Made by a program: the position numbers and the translations under genes. Shown in pieces: positions 23,143 through 32,658 of a stretch of DNA of 64,000 nucleotides (its first letter is position 1; every line of letters begins with the position of its first letter). The notes below the pieces were generated by a model that was given only the letters and a program-made list of their open reading frames with translations, was not told where the DNA came from and did not search any database. The stretch comes from Eutypella sp. D-1 (Eukaryota > Ascomycota > Sordariomycetes > Xylariales > Diatrypaceae): the NCBI GenBank assembly GCA_023313575.1, contig JAJTTP010000005.1, positions 558,001 to 622,000 on the forward strand, read 5' to 3'.

Positions 23143-23272
23143 CCCCCTCCCCATCTTCTCTAGTACCCTTCTTCTTTCCTTTCCAACAACACAGGGCTCC
23201 TACTACAAATTCATCACTTGCCCCCTCCCCCATCTTCTCTGCTGCCTTTTTTCTTTCCTTTTCAACAACACT
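23143..23272 (+). repeat. Imperfect tandem duplication, unit about 78 bp
   Basis: Two copies begin with CCCCCTCCCC(C)ATCTTCTCT (about 23143 and 23221). They continue through a pyrimidine block and both end in TTTC/TTTTCAACAACAC (about 23192 and 23271). The segment between the copies is unrelated. It lies about 900 bp before the CCHC start codon. Confidence 0.65.
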
Positions 23273-23365
23273 GCTGAAGATTCGTGACTTTCCCTTCATA
23301 TAACTTCATCTTCTTCTCACTAAAGAAGGTAAACTGTGGACAAAGCACCTTTCACACATCATAAA

Positions 23366-23391
23366 TACCTACCTACCTACCTACCTACCTA
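23366..23391 (+). repeat. (ACCT)n microsatellite
   Basis: About six tandem ACCT units end in CTAGG. It is the longest example of the TACCTA words that recur in spacers of this window. Confidence 0.85.
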
Positions 23392-24165
23392 GGCTCATCA
23401 ATACCTAGGGCGCAACAGCAACAGCCCAAATACTGAGACTGTCTGGTAAGTAAATCCAGTTGTGATCAAGTGACAACCATCCTTCCGTTTGCATTGCAAC
23501 ACTCTCATCCCGTCTACTCGTCCAGTAAAGCATCTTTCCCAAACTCACAGCAGCACACCTACAGACCTCCAGTCTACCTCATTCTACCTTGAAGGGCAGT
23601 TGCAAGTAACCTCAGTTTGTAGTAGCATACCTAAGCTCCCACCTCCTACCTTTGACTAGCAAACTTTTATCCTCATCCTCCCTCTGCTATTTCAATCATT
23701 CATTTCCCACTATTCCTCACCTTTATCTAGTATTACAAAGGTTTCCGGTCTCTGTTATACTTGGCTTGGCTCCTTCCCCATCCCCAAAGGCCACTTGCCT
23801 CATCAAGTGAGGCATTCCAACATCTCTGGCAAGGATATCACACAAACCCAGTCTTACCTACCTACCTCAGTCATCATAACTACCCATATTATCCTGTATC
23901 CTACGGCAACTACGTACTCACACGGTTTTCATGCAAAATTATCTCATATTCCACGCATTTCCTTCTATCTCACCTAACTCGTTTTATCGCACATTCCCTT
24001 CCCGAGACCTTGTGAATCTGCTGGATTTTACACAATCATAATCAGACCAACGACTGGTTTAATACATTCCTACCTCAGGCCATAAAACTTCCCCCATTTA
24101 CATATTTCTAATCATATTGAGTCTTACTAACCCGGAAAGACTCGACTACAGTACAATCCCTCAAC

Positions 24166-25923
24166 ATGTCTGACTGGGGAGGCGGAAAGTCGAATGACTT
24201 CGGTGCCGGTGATGGCTTTGGTAGCACCACCAACTTCGACGACCAGTTTGGTGGTGGCGGTGGTGGAGCTGCCGAATTCGGAGGTGGTTTCGACGCTGCT
24301 CCTGGTGGTGGAGGTAGCGGAGATCGTGCCTGCTTCAACTGCGGCCAAGAAGGGTCAGTCATCCCATGAGATTAATCGTTTCTTACTATAAGCACGCCTA
24401 ACTCAGTGTTTTCTCTCTACCTAGGCACAACAAGGCCGAGTGCACCAACGAGAGAGTCCCAAGAGAGTTTACTGGCACCTGCCGTGTCTGTGAGAAGGAG
24501 GGGCACATGGCGAAGGACTGTCCCGAGAAGCCTCCTCAGCTTTGCCGCAACTGCGGTGAAGAGGGTTCGTTTACACATGTCTCCAAATAACTATCAAATC
24601 CATGTTATTAACGGATTTGTGAGCAGGTCATCACATTACCGAGTGCAAGGCCCCCCGAAAGGTTGACCGATCGCACATCGCGATCGTGGCTGCTGAAGAT
24701 GCCTGGAAAAGCCTCGTATCCGCTGTTGAGATCTGCGACATGGACGATGTCAAGGATGCGGTTCAGCAGTATGTGAAGGCATGCCCTGACACTACCTACC
24801 TTGATTTGGATAAGGCCTTCCGGGCCCAGGACCTCGCTCTCTACCTCGTTGCGACCAAGAAAGATCTCCTACAAACCATGACCAATATGGATTTCCAGGG
24901 CAACCTGGACAAGACTTATACTGTGTCTTATCGCTTCGACTTTAAGCCAGCCCGTCCCCGCGAGGCGGACGCTTGGCCTAAGTCGATTGAGGAGAATCAA
25001 GAGCGTCTCAAGGACGCTGGGGAGGTTGTCAATCGAGGTTTGCACAAGTGCAGTAACTGTGACGAGCTTGGCCATATTGCCAAGCATTGCCCTCAAGAGA
25101 AGCAGGAGAGAGAGCGCGTGGTAGTCAAGTGCTTCAACTGTGGCGAAGAGGGCCACCGTATTCGTGACTGTCCGGAGCCTCGCCAGGATCGCTTCGCGTG
25201 CAAGAACTGTGGCAAGTCTGGTCACAAGGCTGCCGACTGTAAGTCCCGCCTCCATTCCTTGACTATTTATGAGACTACTCGACGAATGATGAATCTAACA
25301 GTATTATTAGGCACTGAGGAACGCGTCGCTGGTGATGATGTCGAGTGCCGCAAGTGCGGGGGCAGCGGTCACTTTGCTCGCGACTGTCCCGAGGGCGGTG
25401 GAGGTCCACGTGGTTGCTTCAACTGTGGCCAAGAGGGCCACATGTCTAAGGACTGCACTGAGGAAAAGAAGCTCCTATGCCGCAACTGCAATGGTGAGGG
25501 TCACCGAGCTAATGAGTGCACCGAGCCCAAGGATATGTCCAAAGTCCAATGCCGCAACTGCGATGAGTACGGCCATGATTCGAGACAATGCCCTAAGCCT
25601 CGCGACTGTAAGTTAACCAAGCAAACATTATATCCATTTACTGACGCGCAGATATAGATAGCCGAGTTACGTGCAGCAACTGCGGCGAAACTGGTCATAC
25701 AAAGGTCAGATGCAAGAAGGAGACCGTATCCCCGGAGACCATTGATGGTGGTGGTTTTGAGCCGATTGAAACTGCCCCTCTCGACACTTCTGGCTGGGCT
25801 AGCGGTAATGCCAACGGTGGTAACGATGGCTGGGCTGGCGGCAATGCCAGCGGCGGTAACGATGACTGGGTTACGGGAAACACTGGTGGCTTCACCAGCA
25901 CTGGCGGTGACACGGTTTGGTAA
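24166..25923 (+). CDS. CCHC zinc-knuckle protein with eleven knuckles
   Basis: Five exons, 24166-24353, 24425-24564, 24627-25238, 25311-25607 and 25658-25923 (last acceptor could be 6 nt earlier), give about 500 residues. The N-terminus is Gly-rich (GGGGGGAAEFGGGF). Eleven C-x2-C-x4-H-x4-C knuckles follow: three near residues 57-105, then a helical spacer of about 120 residues, then three more, then five. A Gly/Asn/Trp-rich tail ends in GGDTVW. Such knuckles bind single-stranded nucleic acid; relatives include CNBP, yeast Gis2 and fission yeast Byr3, which have seven knuckles and act in translation or mRNA regulation. This one is larger and has the extra spacer domain, which I do not recognise. 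Introns 1 and 2 fall at the Gly before the knuckle His. Confidence 0.88.
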
Positions 25924-26787
25924 ACCGGTTGCCGTTCTTGAACATTCACTCCGTCATGGGTTGCGAATTGCTTGTATGCCGATTCGACGAGGCGGCCGGG
26001 ATCGCCTTGTTTTCAGTGCGTTGCTCAGAGGTTTTTGAGACTGATGGTTTGGCCGAGCACTGCCAAGGCTTGGCTGGATCATGACAATAGGGGTTTCTGG
26101 CATGCTGTTGGGGGTTCGCGAACCAAACACGGTATTACGGTGCTATGTATACGCTAAAGGCCCCAGGAAAACATAGAGAATCTGCTGCAATCCGAGACCA
26201 GGACCTAGATAATGAAGAAGAGAAAAGGACATGATAAGGGGACATAGGTAGCCAGCCAGAAATCAATCAGTTCTCATGATCATTGTTAGTAGTCGCTGAT
26301 GAGACGGAAATCCATGGGTGCACAGCCACAACACGAAACGTTAGCTACGATATGCTGAAGGCTGCCTGTCCCACAGTACCCACATGTAGGTAAGCATTGC
26401 CCCTCCCTGCCCCTCCTGCCCCTCCTAAGCTTGAAACTAAGTAACTTAGACCTGCCTGGCCTCGGGAGGTAGGCAGGCATCCATGGATATGCTGATAGTA
26501 AAGCAGCTTTGGGCTGATAGTAAACAATCGTTATTGGAAGTTGGGTTGCTTCTACCTCCTTTACCTACCTACTGTACCTACATACATACATAAATTACTT
26601 CATAGATATCCGATACATATCATAACATTAAATCAAACCACCCCTTTCTTTCCTTGTAGTTAAAACACATTGTGATTTACTGGACTTGACTTGACTTGGA
26701 AGGTTTTCTTCAGTTTACATTTTTTACCTTGAAACACCAGAACTACGAGAGAAAAGGGAGAGTCAAAAAGGACTGGCCTGAATTAAT
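25924..26787. other. Intergenic between the CCHC gene and AIP1
   Basis: This 860-bp spacer is the 3' UTR of the CCHC gene plus the AIP1 promoter. It contains a C-tract cluster at 26400-26422 and CTAC/TACAT-rich DNA at 26555-26595. No gene was seen. Confidence 0.5.
26400..26422 (-). repeat. C-tract cluster (quadruplex pattern on the minus strand)
   Basis: C4-T-C3-TG-C4-TCCTG-C4 on the plus strand gives four G3+ tracts with loops of 1, 2 and 5 on the minus strand. It lies upstream of AIP1 and arose from an imperfect TGCCCCTCC repeat. Confidence 0.7.
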
Positions 26788-28917
26788 ATGTCGGTCACGA
26801 TCGAGAAGATCCTGGCCGCCGCGCCGGCGACGATACGGGGACAACCAACACAGCTGTCGACTGATCCCAAGGGTGAGAGGATAGCCTATGCGGTACGCCT
26901 TCTCTTTATTTAATTTTTTATAAATATTTTTGGAGGATGTTGAGGACTTCCAGCGTGCTCCAGCGTGCTCCAGTGTGCTCCGGCATGGCATGAAAGAAGA
27001 CGTGAGCAGAAGAGGGGACTGACTGACTGTGTACTCGTCAGTCCGGCAAATCCATTTTCGTCCGCTCCATCGACGACCCTGCCTCTTGCAAGCAATACGT
27101 CGGTCACACCGCCCAGACTACCGTCGCTCGCTTCTCCCCCAGCGGCTTTTACATTGCTAGCGGAGATGTCTCCGGCTCCGTTCGGGTCTGGGATTCCCTC
27201 GAGGCTGTTAATACGAAAGGTATGGCATGGCGAGGTCTCTCGCAACTCAGAGCTTGTACTTTCTTTCCGATCAACAGGATGATCTAAAACTAACTGATGG
27301 GGCATGTCAACACACTCTACAGGCGAATACCACATCATATCCGGTCGGATCAACGACATAGCTTGGGACGGCGAGTCACAGCGGATCATCGCGGTAGGCG
27401 ATGGGCGGGAGCGGTTCGGGCACTGCATCACGGCGGACAGCGGGAACAGCGTGGGCGAGGTGTCGGGGCACTCCAAGGTGATCAACGCGGTGGCGATGCG
27501 GGCGATGCGGCCGTTCCGCGCCGCCACCGTCAGCGACGACATGGCCATGTGCTTCCTGCACGGCGCGCCCTTCAAGTTCAACTCCAAGTCCGCGGGGCTG
27601 CACAAGGGCTTCGTCCTCGGCGCCGCCTTCTCCCCTGACGGCAACACCCTCGTCACCGTCGGCGCCGACAAGCGCGTCCAGCTCTACGACGGCAAGACCG
27701 GCGAACCCACCCGCACCCTCTCCGACGGCGGCGAGCATACAGGCAGCATCACCGCCGTCAGCTGGGCCCCCGACTCCCGCCGCTTCGCCACCGCCAGCGC
27801 CGACCAGACCGTCAAGGTCTGGGACGTCGAGACCGGCGAGGTCACGCAGACCTGGCGCATCGGCGGCGAGGCCGGCGTCGCCAGTGTTCCCGACCAGCAA
27901 GTTGGCGTGGTCTGGCCTGCTGGCCGCTCCGACGGCCTCGTCATCAGTCTCTCGCTCGGTGGCGACCTCAACTACCTGAAGGAGGGCAGCGAACGCCCCG
28001 TTCGCGTCGTGCAGGGACACAACAAGAATGTGACGGCGCTGAGCGCCGGATCCGACGGCACGGACGGCAAGCTGTGGACGGGGAGCATCGACGGGCGGGT
28101 GTGCGGCTGGGACGTCGCGGGCTCGGGCGCCGCCACCGTTGTCGACGGCCAGACCCACTCCAACCAGGTGGTCGGGTTCACCGCGGCGGGCGGCACCGCG
28201 TACAGCGTCGGCTGGGATGACGCGCTGCGCTGCATCGACGAGTCCGCGTCCACGTTCACGGGCGACGCGCCGAAACTATCGGCACAGCCCCAGGACGTCG
28301 CCGCTAGCGATAACGGCACCGTCTACGTCGCCACGGCCGCCGGCCTCGAAGTCTTCGCCCGCGGCGGCAGCCGCCCCGCCGGCTCCCTCGCCATCCCCGA
28401 CGCCCAGCCCACCGCCGTCGCGGCCCACGGCTCCCTCGTCGCCGTCGGCACCAGCGCCAACGCCGTGCGTCTGTACCGGGCCTCTCCCGGCGGCGGGAAC
28501 GAGGTGAAACTCACGCTGGCCAGCGAAACCACGGGCCTGCCCGCCGCGGTCTCCGCCCTCGCCTTCTCGCGCGACGGCGCGCACCTGGCGGCGGGCACGA
28601 GCTCGGGGAAGATCCTCGCGTACAAGGTTGTCAGCGACGGAAGCAAATTAGAGCTCGCGACGGACCGCTGGTCGGCGCACACGGGTCGCGTGACGAGCAT
28701 CGACTGGAGCCCCGCGGGCACGCACGCGGCAAGCGGCGCCCTCGACACCCACGTCTTCGTCTGGAGCCTCGCGCGCCCCGGCGCCCGCGTCCGCGCCCTC
28801 AACGCCCACAAAGACGGCGTCAATGGCGTCGCGTGGGTCGGTGGTGGTGGCGACTCTGTCGCGAGTACCGGCGGCGATGCCGCTGTCAAGATCTGGAGGG
28901 TCGAGGGGTTGCAGTGA
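26788..28917 (+). CDS. AIP1: Actin-interacting protein 1 (Aip1)
   Basis: Three exons, 26788-26892, 27042-27219 and 27323-28917, give 625 residues. Aip1 works with cofilin to disassemble actin filaments at endocytic patches and cytokinetic rings. The protein is a double WD40 propeller. The first blade motifs are ARFSPSGFYIASGDVSGSVRVWD, split here as ASGDVSG and VRVWD. Blades such as VSWAPDSRRFATASADQTVKVWD and the closing VASTGGDAAVKIW follow. The family-typical FKFNSK and HKGFV stretches are present. Length fits (yeast 615). Intron 1 contains a tandem 11-bp repeat. From 27400 onward the coding sequence is very GC-rich, unlike the AT-leaning 5' exons, so exon 1 is easily missed. Confidence 0.93.
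26949..26981 (+). repeat. Tandem 11-bp repeat in AIP1 intron 1
   Basis: Three nearly identical CCAGCGTGCTC units (one with CCAGTGTGCTC) lie inside the 149-nt first intron of AIP1. Confidence 0.8.
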
Positions 28918-29647
28918 TGTTGAGTGTTGGAGGGATGGGGATGGGGATTGGGAGTTTGGGTTTTCATGATATGATGATGATGGACTGGCGTGTGCGAGAG
29001 TGTGGGATAGTCTTTGCAGCCATATTGGCTGCCGGGGCGAGGTGTTATACGAAGACAGCGAAAAGAATATAGAAACCGGGACCTAGTATAGTGCTTGCCC
29101 TTCATCATTAAGATGAGCCGAGGAAGATGAGCCGGTTAGATATCTGTGTCACGGTTTTGCTTGTGCCATCTACGGTTTTATGCGTGGAACCAGGTGGATT
29201 GCGAGCGGGAAGTTCGTCAGCCAAAATATATGGCATCGCATCGCATTATCACATGAGCAAGTAAATAGGTATATTAGCGATTATGAAAAGCAAAGGGGTA
29301 TCATATTGCAACTCGAGCTCCTGCTCCTCTTCCTTCCCCTTCCCGCCTGCTCACGAAGACACCCTGTTCGCCTCTGAGATAGCGCTCATTCCACCAAAGC
29401 TATACGTGTATGATCGCACGAAGCCCGTTGAGTGCAAACCATTTAGCTAAGGGGCCCTGTTGCTTCCTCTCCACCTGCGAATTCGTCGAAGTTCTAGCTT
29501 CATCGTAGTAAGTTAGGCGAGTATGTTCTTGCAAGGGGAGCCTTTCTTCCATAGTCGGAACTTTAGTGCTCTCGCTTTTCGCATCATCCCTCCCCGTGCA
29601 AGCTCGCTACACCGCACCCGAGCTCCAGCCTAACCCACCCATCAAAT
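28918..29647. other. Convergent 3' flanks of AIP1 and ALG13
   Basis: This 730-bp spacer receives the 3' ends of both genes. No coding frame or RNA gene was recognised. Confidence 0.5.
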
Positions 29648-30791
29648 CTACCACCACCCCGTGTATTTACGGACGAGGAGCAGCGTGAGGCCGAAGAGGA
29701 ATATGCCCAGGCCGTTGGGCCAGCGCGAGTTTTCGCGCTCGCGCTGCTTGGCCCGATACTGCGCCAGGGACGCGCGCTCGACGAACGCTATAGCGTCGTA
29801 CAGGCCGCCGGGGAACACGGCGTCGGGTGGCGTGGGTGGCGGCCACGACTTAGGCACGTGTTCCTCGATGTGCTGGACTGCATCTGCGAGAGATCTGTTG
29901 AGGCGGGAGGGGGGGGGGGCAAATATTAGTAATCTTGTAGGGAGCTTGTATGATCCGATACACGTTGCCCGCCAGTGATTTCGCGGTGGTGCACTTACCC
30001 CAGCTTGCCCCAGACAAGGTAGCCCTGCCTGTCGTACTCCTCGGCTAGCTCCTCCTGGTGGTTGTCCATGAGCGAGGGGTTCGGGACGGCGATGAGCCGC
30101 GCGTGCACATCCAGCGCGTCTAGCATCGTCCCGGATCCTGGACACGCGCGCCGTCAGCACCAGGAAGTTCCCAGTTCATATATACATCCATATCCACGTT
30201 TATATCTGATACGTGGCGACGGAAGGGAGATAATGCAATCATACCAGCGTGCGAAATGATAACCCCATAGCCCCGCCGTCCGCCGTCCTCCTTGTCGATG
30301 CCAGGGCCCGCGAGACGCATCCACATGCGCATCCGAGTCGTATACTTGTAGACATAGATGTCATGGACGAACTTGTTGCGGCGCTCGCGCTGCGCCCGCT
30401 CGTCCGGGGTCTCACCCTCCGGCGCCTCGTGCACTTCCTGGGGAACGCACGACAGCGCGAAGTGGTCATCGGGCCCACACTGAACCACCAGCCGCGTGTA
30501 GCCCAGCGCCAGCAGCCTGTCGATGAAGGCTTCCGACAGGACCTCCTGCAGTAACGGCCGGAAGCCGGCGGTCGCTCCTACCGTGACGAACGCCACGCGT
30601 CGGAGCTTCTCGCCATCTGAGGAGGCGATGGTGGTGGTGGTGGTGGTGGTGGTAGCGGTTGTGCCGACCGCTGGGGAAGCAGCGCCGCCCGATTTGCCGG
30701 CCGCGGTCATCGTGGGTGCCGCCATCTGCGGGTCCCCGTCCGCCCCGGTTGCGCGACTACGGAGATCCGATCCTCCTAGGCTCGGAGCCAA
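29648..30791 (-). CDS. ALG13: UDP-GlcNAc transferase subunit Alg13 with C-terminal membrane segment
   Basis: Three exons, 30791-30245, 30137-29999 and 29894-29648, give 310 residues. With membrane-bound Alg14, Alg13 adds the second GlcNAc to dolichol-PP-GlcNAc on the cytosolic face of the ER, an early step of N-glycosylation. The glycosyltransferase-28-like core starts at [12 protein letters not shown] (about 68). It includes VVQCG, then [12 protein letters not shown] across intron 1, then [17 protein letters not shown], the UDP-GlcNAc-binding region. The first 60 residues are low complexity, with a Thr run from a GGT repeat (30628-30650). The last exon ends in a hydrophobic segment ([21 protein letters not shown]). 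Yeast Alg13 is about 200 residues and lacks this. An internal Met at 30725 is an alternative start. Confidence 0.9.
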
Positions 30792-31347
30792 GCTTGATCT
30801 ACGCTACCCCCGGATTTGGATGCCAATAGGGATTGTCGGCACCGTTTGTAGCCGAAAATGAGTGACAGGTCGATGATTTCCGAAGGATATGCGTTGATGA
30901 GTAATAACTGGAAGGACTAAGGATCAAATGAATGTAGTAAGTGGGATTTAAAGAAGGATTAGAAGCTGGATGTTGTAGAAGGTCCGGGATGTCTATTCTG
31001 CACGCCAGAGATACATATATAACAATACTTGTAGTTATTGATATAGTGGTACAATGCGAGAAACGGGGTGGCGGGGCTACGCTGGGAACCTTACAAGTGG
31101 CTGTCAGCTGTACAGAAATGACGGCGCGGGGCAGGGGAAGCTTCCATACAACCTTAGCAGACAAGCCATAGTTAGCGGGTGTCTGCCGGGGATGGTCGAC
31201 GCTAAACAGTGGCCCACCGAAATTTGCTAAAGCTTCTATCCCATTCACCTAGTTCTCCAAAGACAAATTAAAGCCCGCCATAACCACCAGGCAAGCGTCG
31301 CATATTCAAACCGGCCAGCGGGCGAACCCAATAAGTCATTATCCGCG
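30792..31347. promoter_or_regulatory. Divergent promoter region ALG13 / mS35
   Basis: This 556-bp segment must carry both promoters. Short frames cross it on both strands without family features. No individual site was assigned. Confidence 0.5.
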
Positions 31348-32658
31348 ATGGGTTCGACTATACAGCCGCTACAGACATGTCTGCGCGCCTGCAGTCGCGC
31401 CGCCTCGGTACCGCAACGAAGATTCGCAGCAAGAGCGTCGCCCTCAGCACGGATACGGTTACATTTACAGGCGACCCAACAGCGGTCATTCTCGGTGACG
31501 CCGCGTCGTCTTGATGTCCATGAAGACGATGAGTTTGAGTTTCCCGAGGAAGAAGAGCCCGAAGGACGGCCCGTGAAGCTGCAGCGAAGAGAGTGGCGGG
31601 CCATTTATGAAATGCAGGAGAAATGGAACAACATGAAGCCTACGGAACGGGAACAGATGGACAGGGTGGTCGAACAAGCTGGGGCGGAAGCGCGAGAAGC
31701 CATTGCGCCCCCCTTCAAATTTTTCAAGAGGAAGTCCTTCTGGAACAAGGACGAGGAAGACAACGACCTCATCACCGACGAGCAGAATGAGGACTTGTCC
31801 GAGGAGGACGACATCATGGACATGGCCCACGCCAAGTTCGAGGAGTACCGCGAGTACAGGGAATACGCCCGCCTGGCAGCCTGGGAGATGCCGCTGCTCT
31901 CCAGTGAGTGATGGTCCCGTCCCGGTGACGAGGAAAGCAATTGAGCTGACGGATGTCATCAGAACTGGCGCGGCCCTTCGAGCCCCCGACCGCCGAGCAG
32001 CCGCTGCGGTTTCGCTACACGACGTACATGGGGGAGCTCCACCCGGGCGAGAGCAAGGTGGTGGTCGAGCTCTGCCCCGAGGATCTGCCACTGAGTCCAG
32101 AACAGCAGCTGAAGCTCAAGAAGCTCTTGGGTGTGCGCTACAACCCTGAGACGGGGATCGCCAAGATGAGCTGCGATCAGTTTGAGCACCAGGCACAGAA
32201 CAAACGCTACCTCGGCGACGTGATAAACTCGCTGATCGAAAACGCCAAGGTACGCCTCCTTTTTTTGGTTTTACTTCACTTTTCGCTTTGGTCTAACCTA
32301 TATCACCCCGCCTCTCCTTACCTCCCTTCGTGGTATCTTATAGGGCTAACCCGTTACACTCATTATCTCTTCTCAGGATCCGACGGACACGTTCGCAGAC
32401 GTTCCCGTGGACACGCGACACCACTTTTTCAAGAAGAAGTTCAAGTTCCCCGTTGAATGGCGCATGACGGAGGAACGTCGGCAGTTCCTGAACGACACTC
32501 GTGAAAAGTCCCTGCTTTTGGACAAAACCAAGGAGGAGGAGGGCACCATTATCGACGGCCCCGAGAGGATCCATAAGTTCCTCGGCGGCCCTCCCCCGGG
32601 CCTCATATCTCAGCAGCCCGCAATGGCGACCGTGCCCGCGCGATCCCCCCGCCGGTAG
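31348..32658 (+). CDS. RSM24: Mitochondrial small ribosomal subunit protein mS35 (Rsm24)
   Basis: Three exons, 31348-31903, 31963-32249 and 32377-32658, give 374 residues. mS35 is a mitochondria-specific protein of the small ribosomal subunit. The N-terminus is Arg/Ser/Ala-rich without acids for about 45 residues (CSRAASVPQRRFAARA, then RSFSVTPRR), a typical import presequence. The acidic stretch EDDEFEFPEEEEPEG follows, then WNNMKPTERE. The family core is FRYTTYMGELHPGESKVVVE in exon 2, then LKKLLGVRYNPETG and MSCDQFEHQAQNKRYLGD. The C-terminal exon gives the basic FFKKKFKFPVEWRMTEERR. Donors are GTGAGT and GTACGC. Length matches filamentous-fungal members (about 350-400). Confidence 0.92.

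Larger units (their letters stand above)
20957..24165. promoter_or_regulatory. Long upstream region of the CCHC gene
   Basis: This 3.2 kb region has no supported gene; the largest frame (22045-22440 +) shows no family features. It contains TACCTAGGTA at 22873-22882, an (ACCT)n tract at 23366-23391, and a pyrimidine-rich stretch from about 23130 to 24000 that includes an imperfect tandem duplication. The CT-rich part is probably the promoter and 5' leader of the zinc-knuckle gene. Confidence 0.5.
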
